Source: Algoriella xinjiangensis
GTDB lineage: Bacteria > Bacteroidota > Bacteroidia > Flavobacteriales > Weeksellaceae
Direction of reading: 5' to 3'
NCBI RefSeq assembly: GCF_900115015.1
Contig: NZ_FOUZ01000001.1
Location: 277,274 to 341,273, forward strand
DNA: 64,000 nt
Shown: piece after piece, positions 45,973 through 54,117 of the stretch
How positions within the stretch are numbered: position 1 is the first letter of the stretch
How the letters are laid out: each line of letters starts with the position of its first letter
Notes under the pieces: generated by a model
Told to the model about the DNA's origin: nothing
Databases searched by the model: none
What the model saw: only the letters and a program-made list of their open reading frames with translations
Translations under genes and position numbers: made by a program

Positions 45973-46438
45973 AGAATTTCTAGTTTCGATGTCGCTATTT
46001 TTTAAAATAACTACAATCCTATTAATATTTTTATTGATTAGCGTTGGATTATATATGACGTATAATGAACCTAATTTAAATAGAACTTTACTTATTTATT
46101 GGGGAACAGTAATTTCTGTAATTGTTGGTTGTTATCTTTTCTCTTTGAACAAAGTTAAAGTAGACTTGAATAATATTTATATCGTTTCAAAAATAAATAC
46201 AACTACTATTCCTATAAATAAGATTAAAAGTATTTCGAGAAAATCACAAAATAACTTGATGATTATTGGCGCAAGAGGCATTTATGGACTTATCGGAATA
46301 TCGATGGATAATTATAGATGCAATATAAAAGATCGTACAAAACTTGTTGCAATAGAACTAGAAAATGCAAAATATCTGATTAGTTGCAACGAGCCAAACG
46401 AATTAATTAACACTATAAATACGCTAAAAAATGATTAA
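45965..46438 (+). CDS. Membrane protein with PH-like (bacterial PH) domain
   Basis: A 157-residue protein with two helices (about 11-31 and 40-60). A beta-rich cytoplasmic domain follows: VKVDLNNIYIVSKINTTTIPINKIKSI, GARGIYGLIGISMDNYRC, KLVAIELENAKYLISCNEP, the strand order of bacterial PH domains. No function is known. The start overlaps the DUF2089 gene by 8 bp and its end overlaps the next gene by 8 bp, so the proteins are probably made in fixed ratio. Confidence 0.7.
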   Translation: MNKEFLVSMSLFFKITTILLIFLLISVGLYMTYNEPNLNRTLLIYWGTVISVIVGCYLFSLNKVKVDLNNIYIVSKINTTTIPINKIKSISRKSQNNLMIIGARGIYGLIGISMDNYRCNIKDRTKLVAIELENAKYLISCNEPNELINTINTLKND

Positions 46439-47027
46439 AAAATTACTCAATCCATTTGCTTATTTTAATGACAAGATCTTGTTAATTATCGGAATTTTAG
46501 CTCACATCTTTTTTACATATATTGCAAAACTTACAAATTCTAACTTTCCTGATTTTTTGAGCATAAAAAAAGGCGGAATAAATTTTACTTTTTTAGATTT
46601 ATTGTATCAAAATACACGAAACATTGCAATTGCAATTCTGTGTTTATTTATTTTGGGAAAAATCATTAATAAACGAACACGTTTTATTGATATTGTAAAT
46701 GTCGTTTTAATTTCGAGAATCGCTTATTATATCGTCTTTATAACCAATTTTATTCCTATCATCAACAATAAATTAGACAAAGTTACTGCAGGCGTTATGT
46801 CAAATAATTTGGCTGTTTTACAAGAATCATCAACTATGATTGTCATCGTAATTGTTGCATTTATAGCCATATTTTTTATTTGTTTGATGTTTTATTACCT
46901 CTACATAGGCTTCAAAACTGTAACAAATCTCAAGACCATTCCACAAACTTTTGCATTTATCGCAACCATTTTATTTATAATTATATCAACCACAATTTTA
47001 ACACTATTAATACCACAAACTATATGA
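46431..47027 (+). CDS. Five-helix membrane protein, Yip1-like
   Basis: A 198-residue protein that begins KLLNPFAYFNDKILLIIGILA, the opening found in Yip1-family proteins. Hydrophobic segments lie at about 17-33, 64-80, 92-112, 133-158 and 172-194. There are no catalytic motifs. It lies between the PH-domain protein (8-bp overlap) and the serine hydrolase (4-bp ATGA overlap). The Yip1 label is from layout and N-terminal pattern only. Confidence 0.62.
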   Translation: MIKKLLNPFAYFNDKILLIIGILAHIFFTYIAKLTNSNFPDFLSIKKGGINFTFLDLLYQNTRNIAIAILCLFILGKIINKRTRFIDIVNVVLISRIAYYIVFITNFIPIINNKLDKVTAGVMSNNLAVLQESSTMIVIVIVAFIAIFFICLMFYYLYIGFKTVTNLKTIPQTFAFIATILFIIISTTILTLLIPQTI

Positions 47028-48346
47028 GAAAATTATTATTGACAACATTTTGTACAGTTGGTTCACTCCTATTTGCGCAAGAATTGAATAAACCTGCTTT
47101 GGATAGTTTATTTACTTACATGAACAAAGAAAAAATTGGTGCAGGAAGCGTTTCTATTTTTAAAGATGGAAAAGAAATATATGTTAATAGTTACGGCAAT
47201 CGCGATTATGAAAACAATTTACCAAACAATGCACAAACTAAGTTTCGTATCGGTTCTATTTCCAAAACTTTTACCGCAACTTTAATTATGAAATTGATTG
47301 AAGATGGTAAACTTACATTAAATACAAAACTTGCTAAATTTTACCCAAATATTGCAAATTCGGATAAAATAACTATCCAAAATTTATTGCAACATAGCAG
47401 TGGAATTCAGAATATCACAGCAACACCTTCATATTTAGAATGGTATTTAAAAGACATTTCAAAGCCAGAAATGTTAGAAAAAATTAAGGCTTTATCATCA
47501 GATTTTGAACCAAATACAAAAGAAGCATATTCTAATACCAATTATATTTTATTGACATTTATTTTGGAAGATGCTAGCAAAACGAAATACGAAGATTTAC
47601 TTCAGAAATATATTATCAATCCATTAAAACTTACAAATACAAAAATTGGAGGCAAAATTTCTGACACAAATAATGAAGCAAAATCATACGAATATCTAAA
47701 TAATAAATACATTCTACAACCAGAAACATCTATGACGATTCCGTTAGGAGCAGGATTTCTTGTTTCGACGCCAACAGATTTAAATACGTTTATGAATGCA
47801 TTATTAAACGGTAAAATTTTAAAACCAACAACAGTTTCGCAAATGAAAACGATAAAAGAAACACATGGATTTGGTTTGTTTAATGATAAAATTAATAACG
47901 AAATTGGAATTGGTCATAATGGTGCAATTGATGCTTTTATGTCGTATGCTTTTTGTTTTGAAGCTACAAAATTTTGTTATGCTGTGACGCAAAATTCTAA
48001 TGAAACACATCTTCCTGTTATCAAAAATAATTTGTTTAATGCAACACATAATCTAAAAATAAATTATCCGAAGAAAGTAATTTCAGCGGAAATTGATGCA
48101 AAAACACTTGCAAAATATACCAATACATATTCGTCTAACGATATTCCGATTGGGCTTAAGTTTTTTGTAGAAAATAATACGTTGATGGCGCAAGGAGACG
48201 GACAACAACCCTTTCCGTTGACGGCTAATAATCAAACAAATTTTACATTTGCACCTGCCAAAATCGAAATAACTTTTTCTGAAGATGGAAAAACAATGCA
48301 AATGATTCAAAATAAAAGAACCTTTAATTTCGTGAAAAAAGACTAA
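47024..48346 (+). CDS. Serine hydrolase of the beta-lactamase/PBP4* family
   Basis: A 440-residue secreted protein with a Sec signal (MRKLLLTTFCTVGSLLFAQ). The class C-like motifs are SxxK in RIGSISKTFTATL (about residue 84-87), YxN in AYSNTNYILL and a late HNG in GIGHNGAID in place of KTG. A C-terminal lipocalin-like extension covers the last 80 residues. The family includes esterases, D-amino-peptidases and PBP-like enzymes. The ATG at 47024 overlaps the preceding stop (ATGA); the long upstream extension of the frame is rejected. Confidence 0.88.
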   Translation: MRKLLLTTFCTVGSLLFAQELNKPALDSLFTYMNKEKIGAGSVSIFKDGKEIYVNSYGNRDYENNLPNNAQTKFRIGSISKTFTATLIMKLIEDGKLTLNTKLAKFYPNIANSDKITIQNLLQHSSGIQNITATPSYLEWYLKDISKPEMLEKIKALSSDFEPNTKEAYSNTNYILLTFILEDASKTKYEDLLQKYIINPLKLTNTKIGGKISDTNNEAKSYEYLNNKYILQPETSMTIPLGAGFLVSTPTDLNTFMNALLNGKILKPTTVSQMKTIKETHGFGLFNDKINNEIGIGHNGAIDAFMSYAFCFEATKFCYAVTQNSNETHLPVIKNNLFNATHNLKINYPKKVISAEIDAKTLAKYTNTYSSNDIPIGLKFFVENNTLMAQGDGQQPFPLTANNQTNFTFAPAKIEITFSEDGKTMQMIQNKRTFNFVKKD

Positions 48347-48364
48347 ATGTTAAAGTTTTATTAA

Positions 48365-48378
48365 TTGATATACATCAA
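48365..48378. promoter_or_regulatory. FNR-type box (TTGAT-N4-ATCAA)
   Basis: TTGAT-ATAC-ATCAA is an exact match to the Crp/Fnr-family FNR consensus. Its centre (48371.5) is about 40 bp before the transcription start predicted from the -7 box at 48401-48408, the classic class II activator position. The palindrome extends to 7 bp per arm (AATTGAT/ATCAATT, 48363-48380). Confidence 0.6.
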
Positions 48379-48400
48379 TTTAAAACAAAAAATCTAGTTG

Positions 48401-48408
48401 TAAATTTG
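48401..48408 (+). promoter_or_regulatory. -7 box of the candidate small RNA
   Basis: TAAATTTG is a perfect TAnnTTTG, with transcription predicted to begin near 48412. No -33 TTG is seen, consistent with dependence on an activator at the FNR-type box. Confidence 0.55.
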
Positions 48409-48411
48409 TAC

Positions 48412-48520
48412 CATTAATAAGATAAAAAATGAGTTATTACTTTATAACTCATCACATATAGTTAGTTAGGTTAGGTTATTTTAACACAAGAGAGTTTTTA
48501 AAAGCTCTCTTTTGTTTTTT
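48412..48520 (+). ncRNA. Candidate small RNA (about 110 nt) between serine hydrolase and mutS-like genes
   Basis: The unit has an activator-type box, a -7 promoter element and, within 110 bases, a 9-bp hairpin (ATGAGTTAT/ATAACTCAT, 48429-48452). A single-stranded GTTAG-rich stretch (48461-48478) leads to a rho-independent terminator (stem 48488-48494/48505-48511, then a T run). No protein over ten codons is encoded; ATG at 48429 gives a ten-codon frame ending TAG at 48461. It may be a stand-alone regulatory RNA under oxygen or redox control, or a leader of the MutS-like gene. I recognise no Rfam family. Confidence 0.5.
48488..48520 (+). terminator. Rho-independent terminator of the candidate small RNA
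   Basis: The stem AAGAGAG/CTCTCTT with a 10-base T/A loop that can partly pair is followed by nine T interrupted by one G. It lies 50 bp before the mutS-like ATG and 142 bp after the serine hydrolase stop. Confidence 0.8.
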
Positions 48521-48569
48521 TACAACAAAACATAAATACTTACATTTACGCTTCATAAAGATTTTTTAG

Positions 48570-50342
48570 ATGAAAAATTATAATCAAATTGAAGCCAGAT
48601 TACAACAAGAATTAGCCATTTTAAAAAACAAGAAAAACAAATTAAGCAACATACGTTTAGTGTGCTTTGTAATTGCCGTTATTTTCTTTGTAATTTATGC
48701 AACAAAAGATCATTTTTTATCTTTAGCAATCGCTGGTATATTTTTTATTGCTTTAATTATTTTAGTCGTTATTTCTTCTAAAACATCTTCAGAATTTGAT
48801 TATACAAAACAAGCGTTGACCATAATTTCGCAATTATACATAAATGATCGAAATGATGATTATGAAGCTGATAACACGGAATTTGACAATGTTTACAACA
48901 AAGATTTAGATATACTCGAAGGAAATTCGTTGTTTAATCGCATCAATAAAACACAAACCCGATTAGGAAATAATCAGTTAAAAACATATTTATCAAATTT
49001 ACTTTTATCCAAAAATGAAATCATAAAAAGACAAGAAGCTTTTAAAGAATTAAGTCTAAAACATGAATGGATTGTAAAGTTTTTAACGTTTTCTAAACGA
49101 TTAAACATGAATCAATCAGCTATTTTTAAATACGAAAATAGAGTTTTTGAGAATCAATCGATTCGGTTTATTCCAATCATTTTTACAGTTATAAATATCG
49201 GGATTTTTATTTATTTAGCGTTTAATGGTTTCCCAAAACAAGATGTTTTTTATTGGCTGGTTAGCGCTGTTGCTTTAGCAAGTATTGTCAATTTTATTTT
49301 CAGAAATCAATTGGCTAAAGTTTCGGCTTATACAAATATGAAAGCAGATGAATTAGGTAATTTGAACGAAATTTTTCATCATATTGAAGAAGAAGATTTT
49401 CAAGCGGAACTTAATCAAACCATTAAAAAAGCATTTATAACGGACAATAAAAAAGCATCACACTTAATAAAAACAATTTCATCGAGCAAAGAAACTTTAG
49501 ATGCTTTTAGTTTTCCGATTATAGGTTTTGTCTTGAATAATTTATTTTTATGGCGTTTGTATTATTCGATTCAATTTGAAAATGAAGTTCAAAAAACTGT
49601 TCATAAAATAGAACCTTGGTTGCAACAATTTGCAACGTTAGAGGCGTTTGTATCATTTGCGATTTTTAATGATAAATTTTCAAGTTTTACTACGCCATTA
49701 ATTTCTGATGAACCATATCAATTAAATCTCAAAAACTCATACCATCCATTATTAGAGGAATCTATTGCTGTAAAAAATAATTTTGAGACCAATAGACCAA
49801 ATAATATTGCCATTATTACTGGTGCAAATATGGCTGGAAAAAGTACATTTTTGCGCACTGTTGGTACGAATTTAGTTTTGGCGATGAATGGTGCAAATGT
49901 AAGTGCGGACGAAATGTTTTTCTATCCAATGAATCTTTTTACGAGTATTAGAACGGTCGATAATTTGTCGTCTGGTGATTCATATTTCAAAAATGAAATC
50001 AATAAATTAAAGATTTTGATTGATCGTTTAGAAACAGAAATTCCACATTATATTATTTTAGATGAAATTTTAAAAGGAACAAATTCAGAAGATAAATTAA
50101 TTGGTTCGCAAAAATTTTTGGTAAAATTAATGAATATGCCAACTCAATTGGTTGGTTTTATAGCAACACACGATTTAGAATTAACAAAGTTAGAAAACGA
50201 GTTTCCTGCTCATATTATTAACTATTGTTTTGAGCTTAAAAATATAGATGACAACTATTTATCTGATTATAAATTGCGTAAAGGCACAACCAAAATGATG
50301 AATGCTATTTTCTTAATGAAACAATTTAGAATCATTGATTAA
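48570..50342 (+). CDS. Membrane-anchored MutS-family ATPase (no mismatch-recognition domain)
   Basis: A 590-residue protein. Four hydrophobic segments (about 28-45, 48-69, 198-218 and 227-245) are combined with a MutS core helical region and the MutS_V ATPase. Walker A is ITGANMAGKST (G418 to T426), followed by AMNGANVSADEMFF, DNLSSGDSYFKNE and the Walker B IILDEILKGTNSEDK. MutS domain I (mismatch-binding F-x-E) is absent. Related stand-alone 'MutS-like' proteins are common in Bacteroidota; their role is unknown and need not be mismatch repair. The stop interleaves with the convergent TauE gene (TTAA, 50339-50342). Confidence 0.85.
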   Translation: MKNYNQIEARLQQELAILKNKKNKLSNIRLVCFVIAVIFFVIYATKDHFLSLAIAGIFFIALIILVVISSKTSSEFDYTKQALTIISQLYINDRNDDYEADNTEFDNVYNKDLDILEGNSLFNRINKTQTRLGNNQLKTYLSNLLLSKNEIIKRQEAFKELSLKHEWIVKFLTFSKRLNMNQSAIFKYENRVFENQSIRFIPIIFTVINIGIFIYLAFNGFPKQDVFYWLVSAVALASIVNFIFRNQLAKVSAYTNMKADELGNLNEIFHHIEEEDFQAELNQTIKKAFITDNKKASHLIKTISSSKETLDAFSFPIIGFVLNNLFLWRLYYSIQFENEVQKTVHKIEPWLQQFATLEAFVSFAIFNDKFSSFTTPLISDEPYQLNLKNSYHPLLEESIAVKNNFETNRPNNIAIITGANMAGKSTFLRTVGTNLVLAMNGANVSADEMFFYPMNLFTSIRTVDNLSSGDSYFKNEINKLKILIDRLETEIPHYIILDEILKGTNSEDKLIGSQKFLVKLMNMPTQLVGFIATHDLELTKLENEFPAHIINYCFELKNIDDNYLSDYKLRKGTTKMMNAIFLMKQFRIID

Positions 50343-51370
50343 AACTCGAATTTGGTTAGTTTTTTATCTTTAATACAATAAAACTCATAACCTTCTTCGC
50401 CAATTTTAAATACTTTTTCTAAATGAATGTCATCGTATTTTGGTAAAAGTTGATTGTATTTTTGTGCTAAATTTTTAGGTAATTCAGATGGATTAATTGG
50501 TCGTTCTATCTCTAAACCATCATCCAAAGCATATTCTAAAACCAAATCGCTATTTCGCCATTTTAAAGTTGTTTCATTTTTATCACCTTTTGCAACCGTA
50601 TACAATTGTACTTTATCTTGATTAATAATTTTTTCGGAACTACTTATCAATAAAACAACGCCAGAAATTACCATTGCACCATACCCTATTTTTCGGAATA
50701 AAAAATCGCTCATAAATGGTAAAATATACTTCACTGTATATGCCGAAACCACGGAAGCCACTGCAATTGTTATACCTAACAACAAGGCATTTTTAGAATA
50801 TAATCCTAAAATAATATAGATAATAAGTTTGATTAAATGTAAAATAATTTCGTTGGCTGCGCGCGTAGCAATAATTTCTTCTTTTGTTAACCCATATTTT
50901 AAGTAAAATCGATTAAACAATAAACCAATTGCTCCTGTAATTCCAGAAACAAATCCAGCTAAAAAACCAATAATTGCCAAAACATATTTTGGCGAAGGTT
51001 TCTCTTCTTTATCTTGCTCTTTTTTATTCAAAAATAACTGCGGAACATTTGAAACCAATAAAACAGCAACAATTAATTGCAGATAAATTGGATTGATATA
51101 TTTTATTAAATAAGCGCCTAATAATACGGCTGGAATAGAAAATGGAACGAACCAAAAAAAGATTTTCCAATGTACTGATTTTCGAAAAGCAACAATTCTT
51201 GAAGCCGAACTTGTAAGTGTTCCGACTGTTAACGAAAATGGAACAAGAGAAGTTGGAATAATTAAGTTTAAAATCGGAATTAAAATCAAACTTGCTCCAC
51301 CACCACAAATTGCACTAATCCAAAAAGCTAAAATTGCGCCAATAAATAAAAGAAAAATATTGATTACCAT
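50339..51370 (-). CDS. TauE/SafE-family permease with C-terminal soluble extension
   Basis: A 343-residue protein. Residues 1-255 hold about eight helices with the two TauE/SafE repeats (ISAICGGGASLILIPILNL and IGFLAGFVSGITGAIGLLFNRFYL), a family that moves sulfite, sulfonates or organic acids. Residues about 260-343 are an unusual hydrophilic domain with strands and acidic residues (DKVQLYTVAKGDKNETTLKWRNSDLVL, ELPKNLAQKYNQLLPKYDD). The usual family ends near residue 250-260. The substrate is unknown. Confidence 0.85.
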   Translation of the reverse strand: MVINIFLLFIGAILAFWISAICGGGASLILIPILNLIIPTSLVPFSLTVGTLTSSASRIVAFRKSVHWKIFFWFVPFSIPAVLLGAYLIKYINPIYLQLIVAVLLVSNVPQLFLNKKEQDKEEKPSPKYVLAIIGFLAGFVSGITGAIGLLFNRFYLKYGLTKEEIIATRAANEIILHLIKLIIYIILGLYSKNALLLGITIAVASVVSAYTVKYILPFMSDFLFRKIGYGAMVISGVVLLISSSEKIINQDKVQLYTVAKGDKNETTLKWRNSDLVLEYALDDGLEIERPINPSELPKNLAQKYNQLLPKYDDIHLEKVFKIGEEGYEFYCIKDKKLTKFEF

Positions 51371-51494
51371 TATATTTTTATTAAACTATACAATGTAAAG
51401 GTAAGTTCTACTTATAAAATTAGTTTGGCAAACGAGATAATTTAAGCAAAACTTAAGAATCTATAATTTCATTAATTAAGCTAGAAAAGAGGTT

Positions 51495-51531
51495 AAAAAA
51501 AAGCCAAAATATCTTCTAATATTTTGGCTTT
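51495..51531 (-). terminator. Terminator of the e(P4) phosphatase gene
   Basis: A 13-bp stem (51500-51512 with 51519-51531; arm AAAGCCAAAATAT) has a 6-base loop and ends in eight U on the minus strand. It lies 9 bp after the stop. Confidence 0.9.
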
Positions 51532-51539
51532 CAGTTATA

Positions 51540-52376
51540 TTATTTTATTGTAGGCATTTCTTTTGTTACTTCGTATAAAATAGAATCGCGCTGTTCTTGC
51601 GTCAAATCATATTTATAATCAAACACTGCAGATTCCCAATCTCCGTAACCAACATTAGGTAAAATAATAAACTTTTTACCAAACTCAGTTCCCAATTTTT
51701 TTACAGCTTCAGCTCTTTCTTTTTCTGATTTATGATTATCAAAAGCAGAAGAAAAATCAGTTAAACTATCACCCAAAAGCAATGCAATTTCATAGTCTTT
51801 TGAAACATTCAATCGACGATTTTCTTTGCTACTTTCTGCTGTTCTAAAAATAATATTATTCGAATTTTGAATCGGAAAATTATACTTTTCTAAATTAGCA
51901 ACTGTTCCTTTTCTTTCAACTTCGTTTCTATTTGTGATGTAAAAAATTGTAACTCCTTTACTTGCTGCGTAATTAAAGAAATCTAACGCACCAGATAATG
52001 GCGTTGCTACACCTTTTTCAGTCCAATTTGCCCAAGAATCTTGTGTCCAAACCTTTCCTTTTTTCGCCATTTCTACTGCATAATACGAGTTATCTAAAAA
52101 AGTTTCGTCAATATCTGTTACAATCGCCAAAGGTTTATTTCCTTTTGTTGCAATTGCTTCATCTAAACGTAATTTTGCAATATTGTAAGCTTGCAAAGAC
52201 AATGCTTGGTATTCTGCCGCATGTTGCTGGTAAAAAGCTGCATAAATCTTTCCTCTAACTTGTAAATTTTGATACGGCGTAACGTTCTCTTGTGGCGCTT
52301 TTACGACTTGTTGAGTTTGACAAGCAGAAAAACCTACAAGCATCATACCTCCTATCAATAATTTTATATTTCTCAT
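51540..52376 (-). CDS. 5'-nucleotidase, lipoprotein e(P4) family (class C acid phosphatase)
   Basis: A 278-residue lipoprotein (lipobox FSAC). It has a HAD-type DDDD fold: nucleophile pair in VTDIDETFLDNSYY (D-x-D), the threonine/serine motif IFYITNRNEVERK, and LLLGDSLTDFSSAF with the last two aspartates. The C-terminal GYGDWESAVFDY is typical. Haemophilus e(P4) dephosphorylates NMN and other nucleotides on the cell surface; here it would supply nucleosides, phosphate or NAD precursors. A minus-strand -7 box TAATTTTG lies at 52404-52397. Confidence 0.9.
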   Translation of the reverse strand: MRNIKLLIGGMMLVGFSACQTQQVVKAPQENVTPYQNLQVRGKIYAAFYQQHAAEYQALSLQAYNIAKLRLDEAIATKGNKPLAIVTDIDETFLDNSYYAVEMAKKGKVWTQDSWANWTEKGVATPLSGALDFFNYAASKGVTIFYITNRNEVERKGTVANLEKYNFPIQNSNNIIFRTAESSKENRRLNVSKDYEIALLLGDSLTDFSSAFDNHKSEKERAEAVKKLGTEFGKKFIILPNVGYGDWESAVFDYKYDLTQEQRDSILYEVTKEMPTIK

Positions 52377-52396
52377 ATTCTTTAAATTCTCGTTTG

Positions 52397-52404
52397 CAAA
52401 ATTA
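52397..52404 (-). promoter_or_regulatory. -7 box of the e(P4) gene
   Basis: Minus strand TAATTTTG matches TAnnTTTG; the predicted leader is about 17 bases before the ATG at 52376. Confidence 0.45.
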
Positions 52405-52478
52405 GGAAGAACTATTAAAAAAGACGAATTTTAGTGGAAGAGAATTATTTTATGAATGATAAAATCTAAAATATTATC

Positions 52479-53039
52479 TTACAAAACAATTTTAACTTGC
52501 TTTAAATCTGCTTGATAAAGATATTTTTTCAAGACAAAAAGTTCTTCATTAAACTTTACTTCTATCTCAACAAAATCTTGCATTGAATATGTTTTAATCG
52601 CTGAATTAAAGAAAAATATGTTACGAATTAATGTTGAATGAGGTAAAATTGTGTTCTTCAATAAAATATCATTTGTCCCCATGTTCAGTTCACCATAAAA
52701 TGTAACATTCGCTTCCATTTTTTGATTTGTTGCCTGAGAAAAGTAATTCATTTTCACTAAATCTACTCGCGTCGTTTTGTCCGAATGATTGATAAACGTA
52801 ATCAAAATATCCAAAACTGCTTTATTTTGAGTAATAGATGAAATCTCAAAATCATAGAGCGAAGACAAATCTTTCTCTACTTCTTGTCTTTCCAAATTAT
52901 CTACAATTTCAGAATACGAAATATGTTGTTCATCATTACGCTTAACAATTACTTGTTTTGACTTTTGCTTTTTAGACAGAAAACTAAATCCTAAAAAACT
53001 TAAAATCAATATAATAATTACACTTATTAAATAAATCAT
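52479..53039 (-). CDS. Hypothetical membrane-anchored protein
   Basis: A 186-residue protein with one N-terminal helix (about 2-23), then a basic stretch (KKQKSKQVIVKRNDE). A beta-rich domain follows (LYDFEISSITQNKAVLDILITFINHSDKTTRVDLVKMNYFSQ, NTILPHSTLIRNIFFFNS) resembling immunoglobulin-like folds that follow an anchor. No family recognised. It stands alone, 100 bp downstream of the e(P4) start on the same strand and 208 bp from the divergent heme operon. Confidence 0.65.
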   Translation of the reverse strand: MIYLISVIIILILSFLGFSFLSKKQKSKQVIVKRNDEQHISYSEIVDNLERQEVEKDLSSLYDFEISSITQNKAVLDILITFINHSDKTTRVDLVKMNYFSQATNQKMEANVTFYGELNMGTNDILLKNTILPHSTLIRNIFFFNSAIKTYSMQDFVEIEVKFNEELFVLKKYLYQADLKQVKIVL

Positions 53040-53159
53040 TTTTTTCTAAACTATTAATTCGTTCAAGCCTTTTTAAAACCTTAAGAATTGTTGCGCTACA
53101 AATTTCTTTAGAATAATAACGAACAAGAAATTATTCAGTAAAAAATGTGCAATAAAATT

Positions 53160-53182
53160 TTATTTAAAATTATTCTAAATAA
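53160..53182. promoter_or_regulatory. Fur-like operator upstream of the heme uptake operon
   Basis: A 23-bp palindrome with arms TTATTTA and TAAATAA matches at 10 of 11 pairs. It lies 66-88 bp before the hmuT ATG and shares 19 of 23 bases with the site before chaN. Bacteroidota Fur sites of the ATTTAGAAT...ATTCTAAAT type look like this, but that assignment is from memory. A partial half-site (TTTAGAATAAT) is at 53107-53117. Confidence 0.6.
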
Positions 53183-53247
53183 TGTTGCGTATGAAAATGT
53201 TTTTCTTAATCTTTGTGTTTTAATTTAGACTTAATACAAATAACAAA

Positions 53248-54111
53248 ATGAAAAAATTATTTATCTCTACAGCAATCTTAGCCTTGCTTGCAAGTTGCAA
53301 CAATAAAGATGCTGAAACTGTTGCAACAGATAAAACTGAAGTTGCTATTTCTAACGAAAAAATTGTTTCTCTAAATGGAGCTATTACTGAGATTTTAGCT
53401 GATTTAGGCGAAGAAAACAACTTGGTTGGTGTAGATGTTACAAGTACTTATCCTACGTCTGTAAAAGAAAAAGCGAAAGATTTAGGACATGTAAGAAGCT
53501 TATCTATTGAAGCATTATTGGCTTTGAAACCAACAAAAGTTTTTGCAACAGATAAAGATTTAACCCCAGAACAAATTGCTCAATTAAAAAATGCAGGAAT
53601 TTCTGTGGAAATCGTTAAGCAAGATTTTTCTGTAGAAGGAACGAAAGAATTGGTAAAAACAATTGCGACTTCATTACACAAAACAGATTACGAAGCAATC
53701 AATACTAAAATTGATACTGATCTTAAAGCTCTAAAACCATTGGCTACAAAACCAAAAGTCTTGTTTATTTATGCGCGTGGTGCAGGAAACTTGATGGTTG
53801 CGGGAAAAAATACGCCAATGGAAAAAATAATTGCAATTGCTGGTGGAGAAAATGCTATTTCAGAATTTGAAGATTTTAAACCATTAACACCAGAAGCTGT
53901 GGTTAAAGGAAATCCTGATTATATCTTGATGTTTGACAAAGGTTTAGAAAGTATTGGTGGTGTAGACGGCGTTTTAAAATTAGAAGGTGTAGCCACTACA
54001 AATGCCGGAAAAAACAAAAAAATTATTGCAATGGACGGTGCATTACTTTCTGGTTTTGGACCAAGAGTTGGGCAAGCTGCAGCACAATTAAATCAATTAT
54101 TACAAAAATAA
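53248..54111 (+). CDS. hmuT: Heme/hemin ABC transporter substrate-binding lipoprotein HmuT
   Basis: A 287-residue periplasmic-binding lipoprotein (lipobox LASC, cysteine at 17). The fold opens IVSLNGAITEILADLGEENNLVGVDVTSTYP and includes SIEALLALKPTKVFATD, KVLFIYARGAGNLMVAGKNTPMEKIIAIAGGENA and GNPDYILMFDKGL, the pattern of the HmuT/ShuT group. It passes heme from an outer-membrane TonB receptor (not in this window) to HmuUV. It is first of three genes with a Fur-like palindrome upstream. Confidence 0.9.
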   Translation: MKKLFISTAILALLASCNNKDAETVATDKTEVAISNEKIVSLNGAITEILADLGEENNLVGVDVTSTYPTSVKEKAKDLGHVRSLSIEALLALKPTKVFATDKDLTPEQIAQLKNAGISVEIVKQDFSVEGTKELVKTIATSLHKTDYEAINTKIDTDLKALKPLATKPKVLFIYARGAGNLMVAGKNTPMEKIIAIAGGENAISEFEDFKPLTPEAVVKGNPDYILMFDKGLESIGGVDGVLKLEGVATTNAGKNKKIIAMDGALLSGFGPRVGQAAAQLNQLLQK

Positions 54112-54117
54112 AAAACA

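Noticed and set aside
46880..47023. 48-residue extension of the serine hydrolase frame
   Set aside because: It lies inside the Yip1-like gene and precedes a normal signal peptide; the ATGA overlap at 47024 is the natural start.
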